A stretch of 64,000 bases of DNA from the NCBI GenBank assembly GCA_000711775.1, contig ARYC01000057.1, positions 124,001 to 188,000 on the forward strand. Direction: 5' to 3'. The position numbers and the translations under genes are program-made. A model generated the notes under the pieces. It was not told the DNA's origin and did not search any database. It was given only the letters and a program-made list of their open reading frames with translations. Source of the DNA: Oxytricha trifallax (lineage: Eukaryota > Ciliophora > Spirotrichea > Sporadotrichida > Oxytrichidae). This document shows, in pieces, positions 48,193-57,614 of this stretch (positions are counted from its first letter, which is position 1; each line of letters starts with the position of its first letter).

Positions 48193-49680
48193 TGGCTATG
48201 GGCTCCAACTAAAGATTGCGAAATATTTTAGTGTCATCCATCAGAACGTTACGACTTTTTATATTTTATTTTATTAAATTTACAAATCTCTACAAATAAA
48301 TTTTCTCGCCAAGTCATTTTCGATTATTAAAGAAATCATTTGTTCAGAGATAAATTTATCTTTTTTTCCTCTGATATTAATCATTTTCTAAAATGCTTCA
48401 AGCCTTCTCTATAACTTAAGAAAATAATTTTATTTTAATGTTAAACTAAGCAGCAAAAATTATGTAATGGATCCAATAATATTTCTTTTTTGGCATGCTA
48501 TCATTTTCTTAGTTTAATAAATAGTATTTAAATTATAAAATGAAAAATGAAAAAACTATAGTTTACGACCCCTTAACTTCAACTTATTATAAAGTGCTTG
48601 CTGTTTCACCAACCTCTATAAAATACGGCACAGGCGGAGCCTAAGGCATTTTATCCCAAGATCAAGTCTGCCTGACTTCTGACGATTCAAGTTGCATGAA
48701 AGACTACAACATGCTCTCAGTATTTCAAACTTCAGACCTCCAAGAACTTCAGGCTGACGGTATCCTAGGTTTAGCTCCATCAAATTAGAGGACAAAGTCT
48801 TCGGTATTTGTAGAAGAACTATTCAAGTCTGGAGTTATTGCAGAGAGAATTTTCAGTTTTTATATATCAAAAGGTTTCTCAACTAGTAGAGTTACTTTTG
48901 GAGGTTATGATCTGAAGTATAGCCAGACCGACTAATCAGGCCTAAATTAAACAATTACATGGAACAACTTGATCAATAACAACTACTGGTCTTTGTAAAT
49001 GGTTTAAGTTAAACTTGGGGAGAAGATCCTTGAAGTTTAATCAAATGTAGCAATTGTTGATACTGGTACATCTTTCCTTTTGATGCCAAGTCGTAAGTTT
49101 ATTTCAAAACTTTAATTCAATTTACAGGTGACTTTGAGAAATTCCAGAAATACTTTGTCGAATAGATGATCTGTGGTATTGATAAAACCTACTCACTATT
49201 TACTTGCTTGTGTACACCAGAGAATATAGAGAATTTTCCAGACATTAAAATTTAACTTGGCAACAACCTGTATACTATGCCAAAAGAATCTTACATTTAA
49301 AAAGTAATATTTATAAGTTTTTCTTTAATTTGGTTCTGTAGAGTGGAGGAAAATGCTATTTCCAAATTATGAGTATGGCATTCCCAGAAGGTCAGGGTTT
49401 CTGGATCTTAGGAGATAATTTCCTGCAGAATTACTATACAATATTTGATTTAGGCTAGAATAAAGTAGGTTTTGTAGGTGCTGTTCAATATCAAGAAATT
49501 CCTAAAACTATTCAATTAAAATTTAAGCTTTTTGAAGGTATAACTTTAAAAGATAATTAATATTTTCAAATAAAATTATCATTAATTATTTAAATCATTT
49601 ATTTTTATCTTAAAATACTTGAAATTATATTTATTTTTGAAAGGAGTTAGATAGAATTATTCTTGTAGGAATACATTTGA
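48193..49680 (+). CDS. Pepsin-like aspartyl protease, middle and C-terminal MDSs of a scrambled gene
   Basis: The first MDS (48193-48255) reads LWAPTKDCEIFQCHPSERYD. After an IES with TTACGAC pointers the frame continues PLTSTYYKVLAVSPTSIKYG, TGGAQGILSQDQV, FGGYDLKYSQTDQ, and VAIVDTGTSFLLMPS with the second catalytic Asp. It ends with FWILGDNFLQNYYTIFDLG. Two short introns (49093-49127 and 49304-49341, both GT...AG) restore the frame. The N-terminal part with the first catalytic Asp is missing upstream and lies inverted at 54494-55133. The only in-frame TGA (49678-49680) falls inside the foldback element starting at 49663, so the true 3' end may lie in another MDS. Confidence 0.93.
48256..48569. 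other. 314-bp IES in aspartyl protease, pointer TTACGAC
   Basis: TTACGAC at 48249-48255 and 48563-48569. Excision gives HPSERYDPLTSTYYKVL, the normal pepsin-family spacing. Confidence 0.92.
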
Positions 49681-50079
49681 TTTGGGAAAATAAATTAAAA
49701 ATAAATTAATAAATAATTAAAATATTGGTAGTTAACTTTCTGGAAACCCTAAAAATATGGTACTTGTTCGATAGAGAGTTCAAAATTAGCTGGACTTTAC
49801 TATTGGCGGTATCCCTCTATCTTATTCCTGAAGAGAGATAACTTTACTTTAATTTGAGCATTAAAATCTACTAAACAAATCACCAAATATTAATATTGAT
49901 TTATTTCGCTTCTACGATGCGATAGAAGGGTACCGCCAATTGTAAAGTCCAGCTAATTTTGAACTCTCTATCGAACAAGTACCATATTTTTAGGGTTTCC
50001 AGAAAGTTAACTACCAATATTTTAATTATTTATTAATTTATTTTTAATTTATTTTCCCAAATCAAATGTATTCCTACAA
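49663..50079. mobile_element. Foldback/MITE-like palindromic element, copy 2
   Basis: 417 bp with the same termini (TTGTAGGAATAC...GTATTCCTACAA) and the same internal blocks (AGTTAACTTTCTGGAAACC, AGCTGGACTTTACTATTGG) as copy 1. The central spacer carries CTAAACAAATCACCAA, the reverse complement of the copy-1 spacer, so the two copies sit in opposite orientation. It follows the C-terminal block of the aspartyl protease and supplies its only in-frame TGA. Confidence 0.9.
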
Positions 50080-50462
50080 TATATTAATTGTAAATCCATT
50101 TAAATCAATATATTATTATTTATTTGATATTTTAACTTAATAAGAATTAAATTATTAAAATTTTAGTTGTTTTTCTTGATTTTAGACTATGTCACTATGG
50201 TAGTTTCAGGAGTATTGATAAGAATTATTTTTAAAAAAATTATCTTCATTTATAAAAAAAATAATATAAATGCTCATCGATACTATTTTCTTTTCTTACA
50301 AAATAAAAATGCAATGCTAAAATACTAAATCTTGAAGAAAAAAATTATTGATTATGATTGGTTTTTTTTATATTTGTTTTATATTTTTTTCAAGAAATTT
50401 ATTGGAAATTTTACAGAACAATCAATGATTCTGTATTTTTTTCAATTAGTTTAAATTATCAT

Positions 50463-50907
50463 ATGTCAATATTAGTACTTGTCATAGTGTATGTACTCTA
50501 TTAATTATGTTTCGTAAAAGAAAACAAGGATGATGACGAGAACATTTATGCTGAAGAAGAAAATAAAGGAAATTTTTACAGAGAAATACTTTCATTAAAT
50601 TGTTTTATTTTAAATGAGAATTAGCTGGGGAGAATCAGTCAAATAGCTAGTCAGCATCAACGTTTTTGCCTTTTCTATTATTAGAAATTAATCACATTTC
50701 ATCTATTAATAATTTAATTTGAATAAATATATATAAATGCCAATTTCCAGGGGAAACTCTGACTTAATAAGACTTAATCAGTAATTAGGCAATCATCAAA
50801 TATCATCAAATTCTAATCCAAATCTCAGCCAATATTACAACTAATAATAATAAAGTCCATAGAAATAATCTTATAGAAAAAATAGTCAACCAGATCCTTA
50901 AAATTGA
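50463..50907 (+). CDS. Small single-pass membrane protein, unrecognised
   Basis: ATG 50463 gives a hydrophobic segment (MSILVLVIVYVLYQLCFVKE) followed by an acidic stretch (NKDDDENIYAEEENKGNFYR). After a presumed IES near 50590-50745 comes a Gln/Asn/Ser-rich tail (NSDLIRLNQQLGNHQISSNS; YYNQQQQSPQKQSYRKNSQ) ending at TGA 50905-50907. It lies between the two blocks of the scrambled aspartyl protease but has no obvious relation to it. A type-II or signal-anchored small protein is likely; function unknown. Confidence 0.5.
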
Positions 50908-51364
50908 AGAGAAATTTATTTATAATACCTAGAAAATAATACTAAATTATATATTTAAATTAAGCTAAATATATTTTTATTCTTTAAATGAGCGTCTATG
51001 TACAAATATTTTATATTTATATTGAAATATATAATTTAGTATTATTTTTATATCTAAAACAATCTAACTAATTAAGCTTCAAATAATTTATTTTAACTTC
51101 GCATTAATTTCTTTAAATCTTCGTATAATCAAGCATATTTTTAACAATTTAATGTGTTTTAAAGATGTAAATTTGAGATATATTTTGTAAATTCACTTAT
51201 AATTTTAAACTTTTTTGTGATAAAATACGCTGAACATTTTATTCTCAAATGGACTTAAGAAACGAAGATGCCTAGTAACTCATATTTATATTAAATTTGT
51301 CTATACTTTTATAATAAATAATTTGTATTTTTAATTACGTTTTTTATTAATGTAACATGCAGTA

Positions 51365-54300
51365 ATGCCCACAAAATTGAGTAAAGGGATATTGAGAAAG
51401 ATCAACGAAATGAATAGTAAAGGTAAAAATCCTTTGAAGTGCCATATGGAACTGATTTTACAAATAATTAGCGCTGGGTAACTTCAACTCAAATCAAAAT
51501 CAGAAGAAAAATCTGAATAAAAATCCAAGGAATATCTTAAGTAAGTATTGAGGAATTTTAATAGAAAAACAAAACTTATTTTGGGAGTAGATTGCATTTT
51601 GAAGAAAAATTAGTGATTAAATGTTTTAATTAAACTTAATAATTGTCAGTCTTAAATAGTCGAACTAAAAATAAAATATTGTACTTATATTCATTTGTGA
51701 AACAAACTTTAGATTTTTCACAGACCATATTTTAATTCAATAGTTTATGATTACTTCCTTGCATAATTTTGGAAATAAATTTGTTTATAGTAATTTTAAC
51801 AAATAAATATACATTAATTTCCAGGTTTAAATGCACTTTTGATTAATTGAAATATTTATAATTTCCCAAAATATTTTCTTTTATTACAATACTTGAAAAC
51901 TTAATAAAAAAGAATGATATCTAATATTTAGTATAGACTTAAAGTTAGTGATGGGTAGTCCTATGTATTTTGCTTTACAAAAGATCAAAAGAATTAATTA
52001 ACTAATGTTAGTGATGAAATAGAATTTTAAATAATCTATTATAGGAATCAATAATAAAGGAGAATTAAATCATTAGAATAACATATTTCAAGAAATCAGT
52101 CCATAATCAATATATGTAAGAGTTAGTTTAAATAAAAGATTATTAGGTATATACTACAGTCTATTGGAGATATAGAGATATTGTATGAAAATTTAGAATA
52201 GACTATTGGAAAACCTATGAAATTGAATAAGTTTCTGGCGAAGAATATTCCATACGATACTGAGTATGATATTCCATAGATTCCTGCGATATAAGAGCAA
52301 GTGGTTCAAATTTAAGGGGACTAAGAGGAGGAAAAAATGGAGAAATTTTGTAATGCAGAAGACCAGCACTCTCAAGGCTCCTATCAGAGGTATGATTCCA
52401 CAAAAGCCTCTTCACAGTAATTAACAATTACTCACTTACATTAAGTTATTTATAGAGATTAAGATGGTTCAAGCGGTCAACACACAGCTTTAATTCAAAT
52501 ACCCTCTCCTCAAAAATCTGTGAGCAATTTGCAACTTGAGTCTCAATATCAATCACAATTTACATAGATAAATAGACCCTTGAATTTCGGATAATCTCAA
52601 AATCAAACACAGCAATACTCTTAATATTAAAATCGAGCTTAAAATTACTTCTAAAACAGACAAGAGAGAAATTCTACAATTATCGATTCTAAATACATGC
52701 CAATTAAAGCCTTGAACACTTTCTCCCGAGATTGGTAAATTTAAGCAAAGTTAGCTAGGAAAAGTGAGCTCAGAGAAACTCAAAGATAAAAAACAGTAGT
52801 TCTTAAGATTGAAATAATTGATGTTTTCGGGACAACCATAGAATGTACATTTTTCGCGGATGCAGCTAAAGATTTCAACTAGAGATTGGAGGTCAATAAA
52901 GTATACTTATTTTCTAATGGATAAGTAAAACCCAATGATAAACGATTTTCCACACTTCCAAATGATTTCTGCATAGTATTTGAACAGACTGCAAATATCA
53001 TTGAGTGCAATCAAAATATAATGTTTAATTTTATCTTTTATGGCTATTAAATTTAATTTGAATGAAGACATCCAAATTGAAGATTAAAAAGGAGAATTTG
53101 ATAATACTCTTATTGGGAGCATAGAGGAATCTAAATCCTAAATATTTATTTTCCAACTTGTATATTTGTTAATATTAGGATTGATTGTATTAATTCATGA
53201 AATCAAATTAGCAACCATTACTATAATTTTTAATTGTATTTTTATAGTTTTAAATGTGATGTTAACAAACCAATTGATGTTAGTGGAGTAATTATAGAAA
53301 TGGCAGATCAAGAAATTGTTAAACTGAAAAATGGCTAACATAAAGTATGACGTTATATAACAATTGCAGATGAGTCCCTACATTCAATTACTATAACAAT
53401 GTGGGGAGAGATTAGTCGAATAAATTAGCATGCTAAGAAGGGAGACGTTATAATTGCAAAGAGAACGAAATTTTCTAAATTTGGTGGGAAGAGTCTAAAT
53501 GCAGCAGACGATCATAGTGTTATGCTAATAAATTGTAATGACGAGAGGTCTGATTTTCTGAAAAGATGGTATAATTCAAGAAAGAATGATCCTAATTTCA
53601 TAAGCTCCATCAAGCCTTAAACTCAATAGTTGAATAAGCAAGAAGACTATCATTGAGATCAAGTTGACCACTTTTAAAGTGAAGTACAGAAGAAATTTTC
53701 CCCTCCTTATCATGTAATATTTCTGAGATTTAACATTATAGTTAGTTTGTGAAATAGACGATTAGGCAGAAGATAGTAATAGCTACTTGAACAGCTAAAA
53801 AATGAATCAAGAAGAGATTTTCTACTTCAATGGGTATATTTTGAAAACATACCCTGAAAAGATCATTTATAAAGCCTGTATTTCAAATGATTGTAAAAGG
53901 AAAGTCGAATAGACTCAAGATGGCGTGTACTATTGTGAGAAATGCAAGAAATGCTTTGATAATTATGCCCCAACTTACATGTTTTCTGTGTAAATTACAG
54001 ATTGTACTTAATCTATACATGTGAATTTTACAAGGGAAAACGGAAATTTAGTTTTTGGTAATTCTTTCCTATTTCATTTAAAGATAAATTTACTAATCCT
54101 TTTATAGATATGACATCAAAATAGTTTGAAGAATTTAGAGAACGAAGTACAAATGATTAAATGAACTAACTCTTTGATAATTTGCTCTTTAAAGAATTCA
54201 ATTTGATGGTGAAGAAAAAATATTAACAGTTTAATGGATGCAAAATCAAATATTATGCCATGAGGGTTATTCCTATCTAGGTTTAAAATGAAAATAAAGC

Positions 54301-54373
54301 TTTACTGAAAAGGCTGGATATTTATAAAGCCATAAATGCAAATAAAAGTAATATAAACAATATTCATAGATGA
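51365..54373 (+). CDS. RPA1: Replication protein A large subunit (RPA70)
   Basis: An RPA70N-like start (PTKLSKGILRKINEMNSKG), then after an insert YRLKVSDGQSYVFCFTKDQ, a long Gln-rich linker, DNA-binding domain A (ALNTFSRDWQIQAKLARKSE; LEVNKVYLFSNGQVKPNDKR), domain B (IEMADQEIVKLKNG; SITITMWGEISRINQHAKKG; KFGGKSLNAAD) and domain C with its zinc ribbon (KACISNDCKRKV ... YYCEKCKKCF). The C-terminal helix region includes QFEEFRERSTNDQMNQLFDN, ending at TGA 54371-54373. A 225-bp IES (TTTAA pointers) and a 50-nt intron (54058-54107) are clear. Unresolved: a frame break near 53650-53760 and an in-frame TGA at 53348-53350 within domain B. It binds single-stranded DNA in replication and repair. Confidence 0.95.
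53029..53253. other. 225-bp IES in RPA1, pointer TTTAA
   Basis: TTTAA at 53024-53028 and 53249-53253. Excision gives CNQNIMFKCDVNKPIDVSGV, aligned with human RPA1 domain A/B. Confidence 0.88.
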
Positions 54374-54493
54374 CAGTAAAAGGAGCTACTCTTTAATTGT
54401 GTAAATAATTTATCCATTAATTTCTTGATAATAAATATCTTTCAATCTTTACTAATTTTCAGCTATGAATAAGCATCATTATTTAAAAAACCA

Positions 54494-55133
54494 ATAGCCA
54501 CTATAAACATGGTATAATTAGAATTAGTTTATTTTACACTTGAGCCAGTATCAAAGATAAAAGTCATTTCTTTTTTCTGAGATCCTAAATATAATTTCCC
54601 GTAGTATTGAACATTGAAATAGTTAAACAATTCCTTCTCATGATAGCTCAAATCTAATAGTAATTCATATAAATTACTTAATTATTGATTTACCTGGAGT
54701 CGCTTAGAAGATGCTTTATTTTAAATTATTATAAACCCATATATTTAAAGAGAATTAAGCACATTTAAATAAGAATGAGAAAGTATTGGGAGAGCCAGAG
54801 TTAACAAACATAGTTTACTGCTTAATTAATTCGTCATTTCTTACTTTACTGATTAAATTCATTACCCCATGTCCTGGAGTGCCTGTACCCTCCCTCATAG
54901 CTATATTTGTATCTTGATTTATTAAATCTTTTCCTTCCACTGGAACGAGTAGTGGCACTTCTCCATCTGCAGTCTATGAATTTATTTGATTAACTAAACG
55001 ATTTAAGTCCAATATAGAGTTTTCTCTTCTTGAGACCTCAATATCAATTAGCTTTTGATAAGTGAGTTTTAGTAGGAAAGATAGTATAAATATATGAGAT
55101 ATTTTCTAAAGTTTGTGGGGGGTCATTTTCATT
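54494..55133 (-). CDS. Aspartyl protease N-terminal MDS, inverted relative to the rest of the gene
   Basis: From ATG 55133 the minus strand gives a signal sequence (KISHIFILSFLLKLTYQ), a propeptide-like region, then after a 40-nt intron (54654-54693) LFNYFNVQYYGKLYLGSQKK and EMTFIFDTGSS with the first catalytic Asp. A 37-nt intron (54501-54537, GTAAAATAA...TTTATAG on the minus strand) ends exactly at the pointer TGGCTAT (plus-strand ATAGCCA, 54494-54500). The same 7-mer begins the plus-strand MDS at 48193. Joining gives FDTGSSWLWAPTKDC, the standard pepsin active-site motif. Macronuclear assembly therefore needs inversion across about 5-6 kb holding RPA1. Confidence 0.94.
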
Positions 55134-55565
55134 TTATATTAATTTAAAAGTAGACTTAATAATTAAACTTTTTAGTCAAATATCAAATCATTTTATCAGA
55201 ATATTTATATAAGAAAATCAGCTTTTACTGAAATCTCTTTTGAAATATAAAATTGATAGATGTGAATATCAAAATTGATAAGAAATATTTGAAGAAATCT
55301 TATTAATATGATCATGATTACGATATAAATTTAACTTAACAAATATTTGGTTATTTAATACATAACTCGTAATCATTAGATTCAGTTTATTTAATTAATT
55401 TCAACAGCATAAAAATAAGGCTGCCTTCCCAATAACTATATAAAAATTTTTATAATCGTGTTATATTTAAATAGAATAAATGAAACAGATAATAAAATTT
55501 AAAGAAGTATAACTATCATCATCAATATCTAAAACACAAATTTTGAAAATTAAAGCAAATTAAGA

Positions 55566-57402
55566 ATGAATTTCGGCTCTTTCCTACTCTCTTCTTCAAG
55601 TATAGTAGGCCATTAATTTTCCTCAATGAGTGAATATCAATAATACGAAATGCATTAACGAAAAGGTAAAAAAATGCCTGCATCAGATGATTCTTTTTTC
55701 AAAACTGGAGATCCAAACGTAGACCCTATATAAGTCACGGATGTCATGAAAGCCCTACCATATGGGAAATTTCAAAAGTTTATGAGTGTGTTCTATCTGT
55801 ATATGTTTGTTACAACTGCGTTTTTGAGTTTTAACTTTGCATTCTTCTTGATGCCGCCAATATTTAGGTGTCCAGATGGAATTGATACGAATGGAAATAT
55901 GCTATATAAGGATTGTACAAGAACTGAAGTATGTGCTAATTTTATAATCTAAAGTTTAAATATAAATTCAACTGTTATAATTAATTTGTCATTTGATTAA
56001 AATGCAAACCTACCAGCAGTTGGAATAAAGACGTTAATAAATACTGATCACAAATATAGTTTATTAAACTGGATAGAGAGATTTGACTTAGAGTGTGGAT
56101 AAAAATTTGAAATTGGATTATTCGGATCTATGTTTTTCCTTGGTTACATATCTTCATGTTTAATTTTCCCACCTTTGGCAGATGCTTACGGAAGAAAGAA
56201 ATTTGCAGTAGGAGTGTGCGTCTAATAAGCCCTATAATATATTAAGTATTTTTATATGTGGATTTTTTTCAAAGAATGATTTAATTATATGTTTTGTAGC
56301 ACTTTTGTACATTCACTCCCAGATGGTTTACTATATAGCAATCTTTTTAATAGGATTCTCAGTTCCTCTAAAAGCCATGATAGCCTATACACACTTGATG
56401 GAATTTTTGCCAGGTCGAGTCTCTACAGTTAGTGGTTTAGTATTTTTCTTGGACGGTATGGTTTTAGTAGTATCCCCACTTATTCTAGAGTATGTTTCTA
56501 AAAACACAGATGTACTCTTATATATACCACTCTTTATAAACATTTCAGCACTTATAATCTTTGCTGTGGTTTATGTACCAGAGTCGATAAAGTATCAATT
56601 AGAGAAGGGTAAATACGATGAAGCGCGAAGGAATATAAATTACATATACAAATTTAACAAATCTGTGCCAGGCGAGCAACTAATTTGTGAATCATTCTTA
56701 GACAGATATATCAATAAAAAGAAAACAAACCTAGAAATATTACTATCTAAGAATTAGAAGGTTTCTCAATTATCTTTCATGCAAAAACTAACTTCAGAAA
56801 GAAATCTATTGCATAATCTATCTATGATGATTATGTCATGGGTGGCAGGAAGTTTCTCATTTTATCTACTAAATTTCTTGATTAAGTATATGCCTGGAGA
56901 TATCTTTTTCAATAGTATGGTATCAGGTCTCTCTGCTATAGCTCTACTAATTGAAGGTAAACTATAGAAGTATTTAGATTTGAAAGGCGGTCAAATAATG
57001 AGTTTTGTACTCTCTATGATTTGTATTTGTTTCTGAATAAAATTTTTGAAAAGAATAACTTATTTTAAAATGATCGCAGCAGTTTGTCTAACTCTTTTCG
57101 ATCCTAATACAGATCAACTTATCCTATACGCTTTAGTACTTTTATTAGCAAAATCAGGAGCAACACTTTCCTTTGGCTTTGCTTATGCTATCCATTTAGA
57201 GCTCTTTCCCTCACATTTTCTAGTTACAAGTTATGGAATATGTAATTTCTTCTGTAGAGGACTGACCATGTTTGCTCCTTTGGTGGCTGAGGTTGAGGAC
57301 AGACGCATACCTTTAGGATTTCTTATAGGATTAGCCATTCTTGGGTTTATATCTTCTTCACTACTAAAGAAGAAGGCACCTAGTGGGACTATTACAATAT
57401 GA
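55566..57402 (+). CDS. MFS transporter (organic cation/sugar-like), copy 1
   Basis: ATG 55566 (an alternative Met is at 55641) opens an N-terminal tail, then TM1 (MSVFYLYMFVTTAFLSFNFA), a large extracellular loop ending LLNWIERFDLEC, TM2 (FEIGLFGSMFFLGYISSCLI), the MFS loop motif ADAYGRKKF, IGFSVPLKAMIAYTHLMEF, FFLDGMVLVVSPLIL, the VPESIKYQLEKGKYDEARR central loop, and C-terminal helices (LVLLLAKSGATLSFGFAYAI; HLELFPSHFLVTSYGICNFF), ending at TGA 57400-57402. The layout resembles SLC22/OCT transporters. A 54-bp IES with ATGAT pointers is clear; a one-base phase problem near 56240 remains. Two paralogues follow in tandem. Confidence 0.9.
57021..57074. other. 54-bp IES in MFS copy 1, pointer ATGAT
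   Basis: ATGAT at 57016-57020 and 57070-57074. Excision removes an in-frame TGA and gives SFVLSMIAAVCLTLFDP. Confidence 0.87.
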
Positions 57403-57614
57403 ATATAGAAAATTTTGAATTAAATTTTATGTTGTAAATACATCAGTTTAATCTTTATTCACCTTAGAAACTTATATAATACCCACTTATATGCTGTTTA
57501 ATAGGAAATTTCAAAACAGTTAATAAGAATTATGTATCAACTCTAATTTAACATAAGATTCACTTCTTGATAAATTGATTATATTAAAGTATAAGTGACT
57601 AATAACATTTGAAA

